DNA from: Comamonadaceae bacterium
Lineage (GTDB): Bacteria > Pseudomonadota > Gammaproteobacteria > Burkholderiales > Burkholderiaceae_C
NCBI GenBank assembly: GCA_947372745.1
Contig: CANBUY010000006.1
Location: forward strand, 16,981 to 80,980
Length of the DNA stretch: 64,000 nt
Direction: 5' to 3'
Under the pieces are notes generated by a model. It had not been told where the DNA came from. It did no database searches and saw nothing but the letters and a program-made list of their open reading frames with translations. Each line of letters begins with the position of its first letter. Position 1 is the first letter of the stretch. This document shows, in pieces, positions 43,086 through 52,821 of the stretch. Both the position numbers and the translations under genes were made by a program.

Positions 43086-44156
43086 ATGTCTCTCGTCCCC
43101 TACGCCCTCGCCCGCCCGTTTTTATTTAGCCTGGACCCTGAGGTCGCCCACGATGTGACGATTAAAGGCTTGGCCGCCCTGCAAGGCACGCCTTTTCAAA
43201 GGGTATTTTCTTCTGCCCGCGTGGAAGACCCCATTCAATTGGCCGGGCTGACCTTCCCCAACCGAGTCGGTATGGCGGCAGGGCTGGACAAAAACGCCCG
43301 CTGCATTGACGGACTGGGCGCCATGGGTTTTGGCTTTGTGGAGGTGGGCACGGTCACGCCGCTGGCGCAGCCCGGCAACCCCAAGCCCCGCATGTTTCGC
43401 CTGCCCGAGGCGCAAGCCCTCATCAACCGTCTCGGTTTCAACAACGACGGCTTGGATGCCTTTATTGCCAATGTGAAGCGCTCAAACTTTTACCGCCAGC
43501 GCCAGATCGCCAGCCTTGGGGCCAAAACCCCGATGCTGCTAGGGCTCAACATTGGCAAAAACGCCGCCACCCCCATCGAGCGCGCCACCGACGACTACCT
43601 GCTTGGCCTGGATGGCGTCTACCCCTATGCCGACTACGTCACCATCAATATATCGAGCCCCAACACTAAAAACCTTCGGGCACTGCAAAGCGACGAGGCG
43701 TTGGACCAACTGCTCGGTGCCATCGACCAGCGCCGCGAGATGCTGGCGCAGCAACACGGCAAGCGCACGCCCATCTTTGTCAAAATTGCGCCTGATCTTG
43801 ATGAAACCCAAGTCAGCCTGATCGCCGCCACCTTGCAGCGCCACCACATGGACGGCGTGATTGCCACCAACACCACGCTGAGCCGTGAGGCGGTTAAAGG
43901 GATGGCGCATGAGGCTGAGACCGGCGGTCTCTCAGGCAAGCCGGTGCTCGCCATGAGCAACCGGGTGATCACCCAACTGCGCCAGGCACTGGGCAAAAAC
44001 TACCCCATCATTGGCGTGGGCGGCGTGATGAGTGCCGAAGATGCGGTGAGCAAAATAAGAGCTGGGGCCGATGTGGTGCAAATTTACACCGGCCTGATTT
44101 ACCAAGGCCCGGACTTGGTGAAGCAGGCAGCTAATCTTATTAAAAAGACCTTCTAA
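43086..44156 (+). CDS. pyrD: Dihydroorotate dehydrogenase, class 2 (quinone)
   Basis: PyrD oxidises dihydroorotate to orotate at the inner membrane, passing electrons to quinone. The 356-residue protein has the class 2 N-terminal helical extension ([23 protein letters not shown]). FMN-site motifs are [13 protein letters not shown] near 59, [21 protein letters not shown] near 77-97, [11 protein letters not shown] near 187 with the catalytic serine, and [11 protein letters not shown] near 315. Length and features are normal. Confidence 0.96.
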   Translation: MSLVPYALARPFLFSLDPEVAHDVTIKGLAALQGTPFQRVFSSARVEDPIQLAGLTFPNRVGMAAGLDKNARCIDGLGAMGFGFVEVGTVTPLAQPGNPKPRMFRLPEAQALINRLGFNNDGLDAFIANVKRSNFYRQRQIASLGAKTPMLLGLNIGKNAATPIERATDDYLLGLDGVYPYADYVTINISSPNTKNLRALQSDEALDQLLGAIDQRREMLAQQHGKRTPIFVKIAPDLDETQVSLIAATLQRHHMDGVIATNTTLSREAVKGMAHEAETGGLSGKPVLAMSNRVITQLRQALGKNYPIIGVGGVMSAEDAVSKIRAGADVVQIYTGLIYQGPDLVKQAANLIKKTF

Positions 44157-44168
44157 GCCAATCCAGAC

Positions 44169-44205
44169 CAGCTAGAGTAGCTAACTTTTTAATAGCATTT
44201 AAAGA
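44169..44205. repeat. Degenerate interspersed repeat with TAGC-type palindrome
   Basis: The sequence TAGAGTAGCTAAC followed by TTTTTAATAGCATTTAAAGATGC resembles the repeats near 39211 and 59133. It sits between the pyrD stop and the convergent LhgO-like gene, overlapping the last bases of the latter. The relationship is by eye and needs an alignment. Confidence 0.4.
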
Positions 44206-45329
44206 TGCTCAAATTGAGTGACCACGTAGTCACCCAAGGCCAGCGCACTGGTCAGGCCGGGTGACTCAATGCCATAAAGATTGACCAACCCCGCTACGCC
44301 GTGTGTGGCGGGGCCTTGAATCAAAAAGTCGCAAGCGGGCGCATCGGGGGCATGGATTTTGGGCCGAATGCCTGCGTAGCCGGGAATCAGAGCGCCATCC
44401 GCCAACTCAGGCCAGTATTGGCGCACTTCGGCATAAAACGCATCGCCCCGCGCCGGGTCCACGACGAGATCATCGGCGGACTCCACCCACTGCACATCGG
44501 GTCCAAACTTGGCTTGACCGCCCAAATCCAGAGTCAGGTGCACGCCCAAACCAGCCGCCTGGGGCACCGGGTAAATCAAATGAGAAAACGGCGCACGCCC
44601 TGCCAGGGTGAAGTAATTGCCCTTGGCAAAGTAGGCTTTGGGCACATGACGCGCATCCAGCCCTTGAAACCGCGCGGCCACCGCCGGGGCATGCAAACCC
44701 GCCGCATTAACCACCATTTTTGCTTGCAGACAGGTGCCATCTTGGGTGAATAAATTGATAGCGCCTTGCGCTATTTCCGCGTGGTCAAGCGCCGAATTAA
44801 GCACCACCATGCCACCCGCATTTTCAAGATCGCCTTGGAGTGAAAGCATGAAAGCGTGACTATCCACAATGCCCGTGCTGGGCGAGAACACGGCGCCTAC
44901 GCAACGCAGGGCGGGCTCTAGCGCTTGGGCTTGCTCACGGCTGAGCATCACCAAATCATCCACCCCGTTTTGCCGGGCTTTTTCAATGATGGCTTGTAAC
45001 TGCGCCAATTGATCAACATGGGTGGCGACCAGCAGCTTGCCGCAACGCCGGTGACCTATTCCCCTCTCGGCGCAGTAGGCGTACAGCGCCTGCTTGCCCT
45101 GCACGCACAAACGCGCCTTGAGCGAGCCCGGCACGTAATAAATTCCCGCGTGGATCACCTCGCTGTTGCGCGAACTGGTTCCGGTGCCTATGGCGTTGGC
45201 CGCTTCCAGCACCAACACTTCGCGGCCAGACAGGGCCAAAGCGCGGGCAACCGCCAGGCCAACCACACCAGCGCCGATGACGACGCATTCGACTTGGTCA
45301 GGGTTTGAAGCGATGGGGGAAGTGGTCAT
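44199..45329 (-). CDS. lhgO: FAD-dependent oxidoreductase, L-2-hydroxyglutarate dehydrogenase-like
   Basis: This is a flavoprotein of the DAO superfamily closest in pattern to LhgO, which oxidises L-2-hydroxyglutarate to 2-oxoglutarate. The 376-residue protein starts with the FAD motif [17 protein letters not shown] near residues 16-32, then the LhgO-typical [20 protein letters not shown] near 51-70. Further features are [10 protein letters not shown] near 205 and [11 protein letters not shown] near 322. The substrate could be another 2-hydroxy acid. It stands alone between pyrD and the ORF6N remnant. Confidence 0.8.
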   Translation of the reverse strand: MTTSPIASNPDQVECVVIGAGVVGLAVARALALSGREVLVLEAANAIGTGTSSRNSEVIHAGIYYVPGSLKARLCVQGKQALYAYCAERGIGHRRCGKLLVATHVDQLAQLQAIIEKARQNGVDDLVMLSREQAQALEPALRCVGAVFSPSTGIVDSHAFMLSLQGDLENAGGMVVLNSALDHAEIAQGAINLFTQDGTCLQAKMVVNAAGLHAPAVAARFQGLDARHVPKAYFAKGNYFTLAGRAPFSHLIYPVPQAAGLGVHLTLDLGGQAKFGPDVQWVESADDLVVDPARGDAFYAEVRQYWPELADGALIPGYAGIRPKIHAPDAPACDFLIQGPATHGVAGLVNLYGIESPGLTSALALGDYVVTQFEHL

Positions 45330-45454
45330 GCATTGGGCTTTGTTTGGGCAGAACCCAGGTTTGGATTCTTGTGGGACTGAATGGGTGTGACTTTGGGCAT
45401 TTTAGTAATTGTTTAGGCCGTTATGTAAATCGCTCCATGCGAGTTGTGTGCGGT

Positions 45455-45805
45455 TCAAAGGAAGCCGATAGGTGGCTTGGCCTTGCGTGTTTTGTCTTCT
45501 GAGATGAGTTGTTTGATGGCATCGAACACCTGGGAGAACTGCTCGTCGTGGCGGGTTTCCATGGCCTCAATGCGCAATCGGAGGTCGCGGTTGGAATCCA
45601 TCAGGCGGCGCAACTGCACAAACGTTCGCATGATGGCGATGTTGACCTCAACTGCCCGTTGGGAGCGCAGCACGCTGGAGAGCATGGCCACACCTTGCTC
45701 GGTGAAAGCGTAGGGAATCGCCGAGAGTTTGCGTCGCGATGTGGTCACAATTTGTGACCACATAGCTGTCCCCTCTTGAGTTGGTAGCTGAAACATGAAG
45801 TCATC
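45455..45805 (-). pseudogene. ORF6N-domain protein remnant lacking its N-terminus
   Basis: The frame encodes the middle and C-terminal part of an ORF6N-type DNA-binding protein. The recognisable part runs from DDFMFQL at 45805 through YAFTEQGVAMLSSVLRS to AVEVNIAIMRTFVQLRR and a coiled-coil-like tail. The N-terminal DNA-binding half that precedes DFMFQL in complete family members is missing. The open frame continues upstream to 45889, but that part translates a REP-like repeat. Such proteins are linked to phages and mobile elements. The REP probably replaced or interrupted the 5' end. A short expressed fragment cannot be excluded. Confidence 0.75.
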
Positions 45806-45825
45806 AGGGTTGTGGCGGCAAGCAC

Positions 45826-45862
45826 GGCAAGATAGACTGCCGCGCTGCGCTCGCAGTGACGG
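45826..45862. repeat. REP-like element, partial copy 4 (right arm)
   Basis: CGGCAAGATAGACTGCCGCG followed by CTGCGCTCGCAGTGACG matches the right end of the other REP-like copies. The complementary left arm is missing. It directly abuts the ORF6N remnant. Confidence 0.7.
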
Positions 45863-46086
45863 GGCTAAGGGTTCCTCTTGACAGGGCAAATGGAATCAAA
45901 TAGTGAAGCAGCTGAATCTTGGTGCACCAACCATGCTGACTGCCGATGACACCGGGGTGGATGGTGCAGCGAAATCAAGGAGGAGCCCAAAGGGCGGGGG
46001 ACATTCGCGGAAGCATTCGCCCCGGCGGCAGCGGCCCCCCACAAATCGGCGCGTGTGCCGACAGCCCAGCAAAACCCAACGCCCAT
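45863..46086. other. Non-coding gap between the ORF6N remnant and the phaB terminator
   Basis: No coding frame here resembles a known family and none has a ribosome binding site. The ORF6N N-terminal domain is not found in any frame I read, so the missing half has been lost rather than displaced. GC-rich runs such as CGGCAGCGGCCCCCC lie near 46024. I see nothing else. Confidence 0.5.
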
Positions 46087-46114
46087 AAAAAAACCCGCAC
46101 TAGGCGGGTTTTTT
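46087..46114. terminator. Rho-independent terminator after phaB
   Basis: AAAAAAACCCGC (from 46087) pairs with GCGGGTTTTTT (to 46114) around the loop ACTAG. It ends the phaCAB operon on the minus strand. A second small hairpin, ATACCTG/CAGGTAT at 46117-46134, lies between it and the phaB stop codon. Confidence 0.9.
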
Positions 46115-46133
46115 CGATACCTGAGACCAGGTA

Positions 46134-46871
46134 TTAACCCATGTGCAAACCACCGTTGACCGAGAAGTCAGCGCCTGTGGAGTAGCCGCCTTCTTCTGAT
46201 GCCAACCACGCAATGATGGAGGCAATCTCGCTGGGTTTGCCCAAGCGCTTCACCGGAATAGTCGCCACAATTTTGGCCAACACGTCTTCACGAATCGCGT
46301 TCACCATGTCGGTCCCAATGTAGCCTGGGCTCACGGTGTTGACCGTTACGCCTTTGGTGGCCAACTCTTGCGCCAAAGCCATGGTGAAACCGTGCATACC
46401 GGCTTTGGCGGCTGAGTAGTTGGTTTGACCCGCTTGGCCTTTTTCGCCGTTCACCGACGAGATGTTGACAATGCGTCCCCAACCCTTTTCAACCATGTCG
46501 CCCACCACTTGCTTGGTGACGTTGAACATGGAGTTCAGATTGGTCTCGATCACTGAATCCCAGTCTTCGCGCGTCATTTTCAAAAACATGCGGTCACGGG
46601 TAATACCCGCGTTGTTGACCAGCAAGTCAATGGTGCCGTGCTCGGCTTTGGTTTTCTCGAAGGCTTCAACTGTGGAATCCCAGTCGCCCACATTGCCAGC
46701 AGAAGCGTAGAACGTGAAGCCGAGGGCCGCTTGTTCTGCAATCCACTTGGCGTGGTCACGGGTGGGGCCGCAGCCTGCAATCACCTTGAAACCTTCGGCG
46801 TGAAGCCGCTGGCAAATGGCGGTCCCGATGCCACCCATACCACCGGTGACGTAAGCTACTTTTTGACTCAT
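46134..46871 (-). CDS. phaB: Acetoacetyl-CoA reductase (NADPH)
   Basis: PhaB reduces acetoacetyl-CoA to (R)-3-hydroxybutyryl-CoA for polyhydroxybutyrate synthesis. The 245-residue short-chain dehydrogenase has the nucleotide motif TGGMGGIG near residues 9-16, NNAG near 88, and the catalytic triad in NISSVNGEKG (Ser) and NYSAAKAGMHG (Tyr, Lys) near 137-157. The GQAGQTNYSAAKAG segment is typical of PhaB. It is the last gene of phaC-phaA-phaB, 51 bases after phaA. Confidence 0.95.
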   Translation of the reverse strand: MSQKVAYVTGGMGGIGTAICQRLHAEGFKVIAGCGPTRDHAKWIAEQAALGFTFYASAGNVGDWDSTVEAFEKTKAEHGTIDLLVNNAGITRDRMFLKMTREDWDSVIETNLNSMFNVTKQVVGDMVEKGWGRIVNISSVNGEKGQAGQTNYSAAKAGMHGFTMALAQELATKGVTVNTVSPGYIGTDMVNAIREDVLAKIVATIPVKRLGKPSEIASIIAWLASEEGGYSTGADFSVNGGLHMG

Positions 46872-46922
46872 TTTTGTTTCCTCTTTGTTAATGAACTGTC
46901 TATTTTTCTAACCACTAAAAAC

Positions 46923-48101
46923 TTAGCGCTCGATCGTCAAGGCAACGCCCATACCGCCACCAATGCACAAGCTGGCAATGCCTTTTTTGGCATCGCGGCG
47001 CTGCATTTCATGCAAGAGCGTCACCAATATACGGCAGCCGGAGGCACCTACAGGGTGGCCAATCGCAATGGCGCCGCCATTGACGTTGACTTTGGAGGTA
47101 TCCCAGCCCATTTGTTGATTGACCGCACAGGCTTGCGCTGCGAAGGCTTCGTTAATTTCCAGCAAGTCCAGGTCAGCGGCGTTCCAGCCGGCACGGGCCA
47201 AGGCAATTTTGGAAGCCGACACGGGACCCATTCCCATCAAGGCGGGGTCGAGTCCACTGGTCGCAAAGCTGGCAATGCGGCCCATTGGGGTCAGGCCCAA
47301 AGCGGCTGCTTTTTTGGCCGTCATCACCATGACAGCGGCGGCGCCGTCGTTGATGCCTGAGGCGTTGCCAGCGGTGACGCCACCGGCTTTATCGAATGCA
47401 GGACGCAGACCAGCCAACACTTCGGCGTTGGTTTTGCGGTTGATGTATTCGTCGGCGGAAAACACCAGCGGGTCACCCTTCTTTTGGGCGATGCTGAAAG
47501 GCACGATTTCGTCTTTGAACTTACCGGCGTCTTGTGCGGCAACCGCTTTGAGCTGGCTGGCCAAAGCCAATGCGTCTTGCATGTCGCGCGTGATGCTGTA
47601 GGCCTTGGCCACGTTCTCAGCCGTAATGCCCATGTGGTACTGGTTGTAAACGTCCCACAGACCGTCCACAATCATGGAGTCGATCATTTTCCAATCGCCC
47701 ATGCGCTGGCCGTCGCGCGAACCGAGCAGGACGTGTGGCGAGGCACTCATGTTTTCCTGGCCGCCGGCAATCACAATCTCGCTGTCGCCATAAGCCACCG
47801 CTTGGGCAGCCAACATGACCGACTTGAGGCCGGAGCCGCAAACCGCATTGATGGTGAGCGCTGGTGTTTCTTTGGCAATACCGCTTTTGATCAAAGACTG
47901 ACGCGCCGGGTTTTGTCCTGCGCCTGCAGCCAGCACCTGGCCCATGATGACTTCACCAATTTGGTCAGCGCCCACGCCTGTGCGTGCCAGCAAATCACGA
48001 ATGACGGCAGCACCCAACTCGGTGGCTGGCGTCTTGGCCAGGGTTCCACCAAACTTGCCAACGGCGGTACGGGCTGCTGAAACGATAACGATGTCTTCCA
48101 T
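46923..48101 (-). CDS. phaA: Acetyl-CoA acetyltransferase (beta-ketothiolase)
   Basis: PhaA condenses two acetyl-CoA to acetoacetyl-CoA. The 392-residue thiolase has the nucleophile cysteine in [14 protein letters not shown] near residue 88, [15 protein letters not shown] near 340, and the C-terminal cysteine in [10 protein letters not shown] near 377. It lies 26 bases after phaC and before phaB, the arrangement of the Ralstonia phaCAB operon, which supports a role in storage polymer synthesis rather than fatty acid oxidation. Confidence 0.95.
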   Translation of the reverse strand: MEDIVIVSAARTAVGKFGGTLAKTPATELGAAVIRDLLARTGVGADQIGEVIMGQVLAAGAGQNPARQSLIKSGIAKETPALTINAVCGSGLKSVMLAAQAVAYGDSEIVIAGGQENMSASPHVLLGSRDGQRMGDWKMIDSMIVDGLWDVYNQYHMGITAENVAKAYSITRDMQDALALASQLKAVAAQDAGKFKDEIVPFSIAQKKGDPLVFSADEYINRKTNAEVLAGLRPAFDKAGGVTAGNASGINDGAAAVMVMTAKKAAALGLTPMGRIASFATSGLDPALMGMGPVSASKIALARAGWNAADLDLLEINEAFAAQACAVNQQMGWDTSKVNVNGGAIAIGHPVGASGCRILVTLLHEMQRRDAKKGIASLCIGGGMGVALTIER

Positions 48102-48127
48102 TTACTTCTCCGAGTGATAAAAATTAT

Positions 48128-49852
48128 TTAGGCTTTGGCTTTGACGTAGCGGCCTGGGGCTGCCTCAATGGCTTTGTATTTGCCTTTGCCATAGGTTTTT
48201 GGGGCCGTGATTTGCTTGCCCGCTTGAGCAGCCAGCCACTCAGACCAGTCCGTCCACCAGCTGCCGGGCAACTCGGTGGCACCTTCAAGCCACTGCGCGT
48301 GGGTTTTGGGCAACTTGCCGTCTTCACGAATCCAGTGGCTGCGCTTGTTTTTAGCGGGCGGGTTGATGACCCCAGCAATGTGGCCTGAGGCGCCCATGAC
48401 AAAGCGTTTTTTGCCAGGCAAAAATTGCGTGCTTGCATAAGCGCCGCCAATCGGCACGATGTGGTCTTCGCGAGAGCCGTAGATGTAGATGGGCATATCG
48501 ACCAAACGCAAATCAACTTTCTCACCACACACCACGGCTTTACCGGGCTTGACCAGGTTGTTTTCCAAGTAGGTGTTGCGCAAGTACCAAGCGTAGAAAG
48601 GACCGGGCAAATTGGTGGAGTCGCCGTTCCAGTACAGCAGGTCAAACGGTGGGGGGGACTCGCCCTTCAGGTAATTACCCACCACATAGTTCCACACCAA
48701 TTCATTGGGGCGCAAGAAACTGAAGGTGCTGGACAAGTCCTTGCCTTTCATCAAGCCGCCCTGGCCCATTTCCTTTTCACGGTACTGAACAAATGACTCG
48801 TCAATGAAGACATCCAAAATGCCGGTATCCGAGAAATCAAGCATCGAGGTCAAAAGGGTCACGCTGGCCACGGGCTTTTCACCGCGAGCGGCCAAGACCG
48901 CCAGCGCCGTGCCCAAAATGGTGCCACCGACGCAAAAGCCCAAGGCATTGATGGAAGACGCTCCGGTAATTTCTTGGGTGACAGAGATGGCCTTGATGGC
49001 TGCGTCTTCCACATAGTTGTCCCAGGTTTTTTGCGCCAGGGACTCATCGGGATTGCGCCAACTGACCACAAAGGTGCGGTGCCCTTGGGCCACAGCGTAG
49101 CGAATCAGGGAGTTCTCAGGCTGCAAATCCAGGATGTAGAACTTGTTAATGCACGGAGGCACCAACAAAAAGGGCTTCTCATACACCTTGGCCGTGAGCG
49201 GCTTGTACTCAATCAACTGGAACAAGTCGTTCTCAAACACAACCGCGCCTTCAGAGGTGGCGACGTTTTTGCCGACCTCAAACACACTCTCGTCGGTCAT
49301 GGACACATGGCCTTGACGCATGTCATGGAGCAGGTTTTGTACGCCTTTGGCGATGCTCTCGCCCTTGGTGTCGATGGCCAGTTTTTGGGCTTCGGCATTG
49401 AAGGCCAAAAAATTACTAGGCGCGCTGGCAGCGGTGAGCTGCTCTACAGCAAAGCGGATACGGGCACGGGTTTTTTCGTCGCCTTCAACAGCGTCGGCCA
49501 TCCCCATCAGCGTGCGGGCATTGAGCAAATAGGCCGCCGCTGAAAATGCCGCCATCGGATTGGCTGCCCAAGCATCGGCTGAAAAGCGTTTGTCTTTCGC
49601 TTTGGGTGTCCCTTGCATACCGTCAGTCCAGAGCTTGGCGGCATCTTGTAGGTACTGCTGTTGGAGTTCCTGCAATTTCTCTGGGGAGAAATTCACAGGC
49701 GCTTGAGCGGTGGGGGCATGAGGTGCATTGGCGCCAACTGCGCCTAAATCAAGGTTTTGTAATGACTGGATTGCTTTGCCCCAACCTTCAGTCAAGGATT
49801 GTTGAAACTGCTGGCCGGCTTGCGCCCAAAATTCAGGGGTGTCGTTGCTCAT
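48128..49852 (-). CDS. phaC: Class I polyhydroxyalkanoate synthase
   Basis: PhaC polymerises (R)-3-hydroxyacyl-CoA on the granule surface. The 574-residue protein is of class I length. The lipase-like box GFCVGG near residue 305 holds the catalytic cysteine. The partner Asp is in SREDHIVP near 460 and the His in GASGHIAG near 490. It is the first gene of phaCAB. The promoter lies in the 94 bases shared with the divergent gene at 49947. Confidence 0.95.
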   Translation of the reverse strand: MSNDTPEFWAQAGQQFQQSLTEGWGKAIQSLQNLDLGAVGANAPHAPTAQAPVNFSPEKLQELQQQYLQDAAKLWTDGMQGTPKAKDKRFSADAWAANPMAAFSAAAYLLNARTLMGMADAVEGDEKTRARIRFAVEQLTAASAPSNFLAFNAEAQKLAIDTKGESIAKGVQNLLHDMRQGHVSMTDESVFEVGKNVATSEGAVVFENDLFQLIEYKPLTAKVYEKPFLLVPPCINKFYILDLQPENSLIRYAVAQGHRTFVVSWRNPDESLAQKTWDNYVEDAAIKAISVTQEITGASSINALGFCVGGTILGTALAVLAARGEKPVASVTLLTSMLDFSDTGILDVFIDESFVQYREKEMGQGGLMKGKDLSSTFSFLRPNELVWNYVVGNYLKGESPPPFDLLYWNGDSTNLPGPFYAWYLRNTYLENNLVKPGKAVVCGEKVDLRLVDMPIYIYGSREDHIVPIGGAYASTQFLPGKKRFVMGASGHIAGVINPPAKNKRSHWIREDGKLPKTHAQWLEGATELPGSWWTDWSEWLAAQAGKQITAPKTYGKGKYKAIEAAPGRYVKAKA

Positions 49853-49946
49853 TAATGTCCTCTAATTAGGGTTAAAACTGACCATGCTCTAGTATCCTTG
49901 AGAAAACCCTTCAAATAACTGACATTTCATTAGCATCAACCCTGAT

Positions 49947-50237
49947 ATGTATATCGTTCCCATCGCCTGGCTTTATGTTTCGCTCATGATGGCAGTGGCT
50001 GAAGCCACCAACACCAACGGCACCGTACTGGGCGCCATCGTGACCTTTGTGCTTTATGGCTTGCTGCCGATTGGCTTGATTCTTTACTTCATGGGTTCCA
50101 AAGGACGCCGACGGGCGATCAAAGCACGGGAAGCCGCCGAATTGGCGAAAGCGGCAGAGGCCGCCGCGTCACGCCAGCCAGATACAAGCAGCCATGCGGC
50201 CACTGACGCCATCGCGCCGATGCGAAAAGAAACGTGA
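49947..50237 (+). CDS. Small inner-membrane protein of unknown function
   Basis: This 96-residue protein has two predicted membrane helices (YIVPIAWLYVSLMMAVA, and LGAIVTFVLYGLLPIGLILYF) followed by a basic RRR segment and an Ala/Lys/Glu-rich cytoplasmic tail. It is conserved in character with small proteins found beside phaC in related bacteria, but no function is known to me. Its 3' end overlaps the pgeF 3' end on the opposite strand by 69 bases, which supports neither being a random frame. Confidence 0.7.
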   Translation: MYIVPIAWLYVSLMMAVAEATNTNGTVLGAIVTFVLYGLLPIGLILYFMGSKGRRRAIKAREAAELAKAAEAAASRQPDTSSHAATDAIAPMRKET

Positions 50238-50969
50238 GGGTTGGCTGACGGTGCACCAGTCACGGCTGCCATTGTTGCCAAACACCTGAGTCACACCCAG
50301 TGCGGTCAACCTCAAACGCGCCAAACCTTGCAAGTTAGCCATCCATTTGTTCGAACCACAGGGGATGAACATGGCCTGCGCTGCTGGGTCGTTTTCAACA
50401 AACGCAGTTCGCACGTCCGCGCCCACTTCAAAGGTTTCCGACCCAATACAAGGCCCCAACCACGCTATTATTTCAGTAGCTGATGTAGCATGAACAGCGG
50501 GCTTCTGATGGCAAAAACTCTTAAAAACATACTCAAGAATACCTTCTCCCCCAAACCCCGCCAAACTGCGCCACCCGGCGTGCGCCGCAGCAACTTGGGT
50601 TCCTTTTTTGTCGGTGAACAACACCGGCAAACAATCGGCCACCATGATGGTGCAGGCCAAATGGTCTAGCTTGGTAAAACACGCATCCGCCGCTGTAGCG
50701 TGCGGCGTGGTGGGCGTGAGTTGAACCACCTCAAGCCCATGAACCTGACTTAAAAAAACAGGCTTTGCGGGTATTGAGTTTTGCAATATCAGTCGATTCG
50801 CAGCCACAAGGACAGGATCGTCCCCGACATGGTCGCCCAAATTCAAGGCGTCATAAGGGGGCAAAGACTGCCCGCCGGTTCGCGTGGTACACACTGCCTG
50901 CACATGGGCAGGCGCAGGCCAATCAGGAATAAGCCAATCTGGGCTTGCGCCCCTTTGAAAGTCGCCCAC
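50169..50969 (-). CDS. pgeF: Peptidoglycan editing factor / laccase-domain protein (YfiH type)
   Basis: PgeF-family proteins are multicopper-oxidase-unrelated laccase-domain enzymes. In E. coli, PgeF removes wrongly placed serine from the peptidoglycan stem. Purine nucleosidase-type activities are also described. The 266-residue protein has metal ligands in SQVHGLEV near residue 80, VADCLPVL near 116 and AAHAGWRSLAG near 133. The C-terminal signature is RFFSHRRDGVSGRMAA. It is transcribed in the same direction as ycaO, 17 bases after it. Confidence 0.9.
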   Translation of the reverse strand: MGDFQRGASPDWLIPDWPAPAHVQAVCTTRTGGQSLPPYDALNLGDHVGDDPVLVAANRLILQNSIPAKPVFLSQVHGLEVVQLTPTTPHATAADACFTKLDHLACTIMVADCLPVLFTDKKGTQVAAAHAGWRSLAGFGGEGILEYVFKSFCHQKPAVHATSATEIIAWLGPCIGSETFEVGADVRTAFVENDPAAQAMFIPCGSNKWMANLQGLARLRLTALGVTQVFGNNGSRDWCTVSQPSRFFSHRRDGVSGRMAACIWLA

Positions 50970-50986
50970 AAAAGCCTCGTGCGATC

Positions 50987-52723
50987 TTAATAACCAGCCG
51001 GACGAACATGCACCTTGTCGTAGGCGATCAGGAGTTTGCGGTGCATTTCGCAGCCTTCCATCAACAAGCCCGGCGCGCTGATGCCCATGAACCGGTCCGT
51101 TTGCATGATTAAGGCATGCGCTTGAGCGACAGCGCCAGCCCCGTACAGTTGGCGCATGGCATCTAGGTAGGGACCGGTGTCACCCATGTCGGCCAGGTTA
51201 ATCAGGCTCTCAATACAGGCGTAAACGCTGCGGCGCTGTGGATCGATCTGCTCAAAATGGCGAATCCAGTCACAACCTTCCAGCGTGGCGGACTCGTCAC
51301 CAATCGCCAGGGCGAGCAGGGTTTTGAGTTCGCCCACGCGCAGGTCGCTCCAAAAAGTGCCGGCATCGGCGGCCATGCCAATGACCGCAGCCACCGGGCG
51401 CTGGTCGGCCAAAGAGGATTCATTGAGCGTGGAGAGCAAATCGGCGCACTCTTCATCATCCAGATCGGTCAAATTAAGGATGGCTTCGCGCATCTCGTTG
51501 GCCACGCTGTTGTTCTCGAATTCGAGGTCATCTACCGGGTAGATTTCAGAAATACCGGGCACCAGGATGCGGCAGGCATAGACGCCCAGGTGGGTGAAGT
51601 CGGCCACATAAATCTCGCGGCCATCACGGTGGATGCGGTCAACCGCCCAGGCATAGTCTTCGGTCGTGTTGGTGCTGAAGTTCCAGTCACAGAACGCGTA
51701 ATCAGGCACGTCACCCAAGAATTTCCAATGAATGACGCCGCTGGAGTCCACAAAATGAATTTCGATGTTGGTCGAACTGGCCACTTCTTCCAAATGGAAG
51801 CCTGGGACAGGAAAACCAGCCAAAGAATCCAACGCGCGGCCTTGCAACAACTCGGTCAGCGCCCGTTCCAGTGCAATCTCAAAACGAGGGTGCGCCCCAA
51901 AACTGGCAAAGCAGCCCTGGTCTTCAGGGTGCAAAAGCGTCACATTCATCACCGGGTATTGGCCTCCCAAGGAGGCATCTTTGATCAAAATACCAAACCC
52001 AGCGGCACGCAAGGCGGTAATGCCTGAGGCAATCCGCGGGAAGCGCGCAATGACCGACTCCGGCACGTCAGGCAGGCAAATGCCTTCGCTGATGATGCGT
52101 TCCTTGATATGACGCTCAAAAATTTCTGACAGAGCCTGGGTTCGCGCTTCAGCCTGGGTGTTGCCCGCCGACATGCCGTTGCTGACATACAGGTTGCCAA
52201 TGATATTGACGGGGAAATAGGTGGTGACACCGTCGCGCTCGCGCACATAAGGAATGGCGCAAATACCTCGCTCCATGTTGCCGGAGTTGAATTCCACCAG
52301 ACTGGAGGCATCCACGTTGCCTTCGGGGTTGTAAAACTTGTGCAGTCCGGGGTTGAGCAAATCAATCGGCCAACTGCCGTCCTCATTGGGCGTGAACCAG
52401 CGTTCCTGCGGGTAATGCACAAAATGACGGTTAGCCACTTTGGGGCCGAGGTAATAGTGGGTCCAGAAATAATTGGTGGAGAGTCGCTCAAAAAACTCGC
52501 CCAAAGCACTGGCCAGGCAAGCCAGGCGGGTGGCACCCTTGCCGTTGGTAAACAAAATCGGGCAATCCCGGTCACGAATGTGCACCGACCAGATACCGTC
52601 CACCGGGTTTAGCCAGCTTTTCTCCTCAATATGAAAACCTAGTGCCTGCAGTTTTCCTTGCAGGTTTTTGATCGTGAATTCGAGTGAGGCATCTTTGCCG
52701 GGGATAAAGTTTTCGTTATACAT
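50987..52723 (-). CDS. ycaO: YcaO family protein (E. coli YcaO type)
   Basis: The 578-residue protein matches E. coli YcaO in length and layout. The N-terminal YcaO ATP-dependent cyclodehydratase-like domain (to about residue 390) includes SALGEFFERLSTNYF near 72-86, EARTQALSEIFERHIKERII near 192-211, and FEIALERALTELLQGR near 281. A C-terminal tetratricopeptide-like region follows. E. coli YcaO has been linked to RimO-dependent methylthiolation of ribosomal protein S12, but its reaction is not settled. No precursor peptide or dehydrogenase gene is adjacent, so a natural-product cluster is unlikely. Confidence 0.9.
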   Translation of the reverse strand: MYNENFIPGKDASLEFTIKNLQGKLQALGFHIEEKSWLNPVDGIWSVHIRDRDCPILFTNGKGATRLACLASALGEFFERLSTNYFWTHYYLGPKVANRHFVHYPQERWFTPNEDGSWPIDLLNPGLHKFYNPEGNVDASSLVEFNSGNMERGICAIPYVRERDGVTTYFPVNIIGNLYVSNGMSAGNTQAEARTQALSEIFERHIKERIISEGICLPDVPESVIARFPRIASGITALRAAGFGILIKDASLGGQYPVMNVTLLHPEDQGCFASFGAHPRFEIALERALTELLQGRALDSLAGFPVPGFHLEEVASSTNIEIHFVDSSGVIHWKFLGDVPDYAFCDWNFSTNTTEDYAWAVDRIHRDGREIYVADFTHLGVYACRILVPGISEIYPVDDLEFENNSVANEMREAILNLTDLDDEECADLLSTLNESSLADQRPVAAVIGMAADAGTFWSDLRVGELKTLLALAIGDESATLEGCDWIRHFEQIDPQRRSVYACIESLINLADMGDTGPYLDAMRQLYGAGAVAQAHALIMQTDRFMGISAPGLLMEGCEMHRKLLIAYDKVHVRPAGY

Positions 52724-52821
52724 GGGGGATTAGCATAACGCACGCAACAGTTTTTTTGTACCGCGCTCGGGGGAGGCTAGACTAAGTGTTTCGCCACTCA
52801 CCTAAATAAACTGGAGCCCTC

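Noticed and set aside
50987..52723. YcaO gene considered as the core of a thiazole/oxazole-modified peptide cluster
   Set aside because: The length and C-terminal extension match E. coli YcaO, and no precursor peptide, dehydrogenase or exporter is adjacent.
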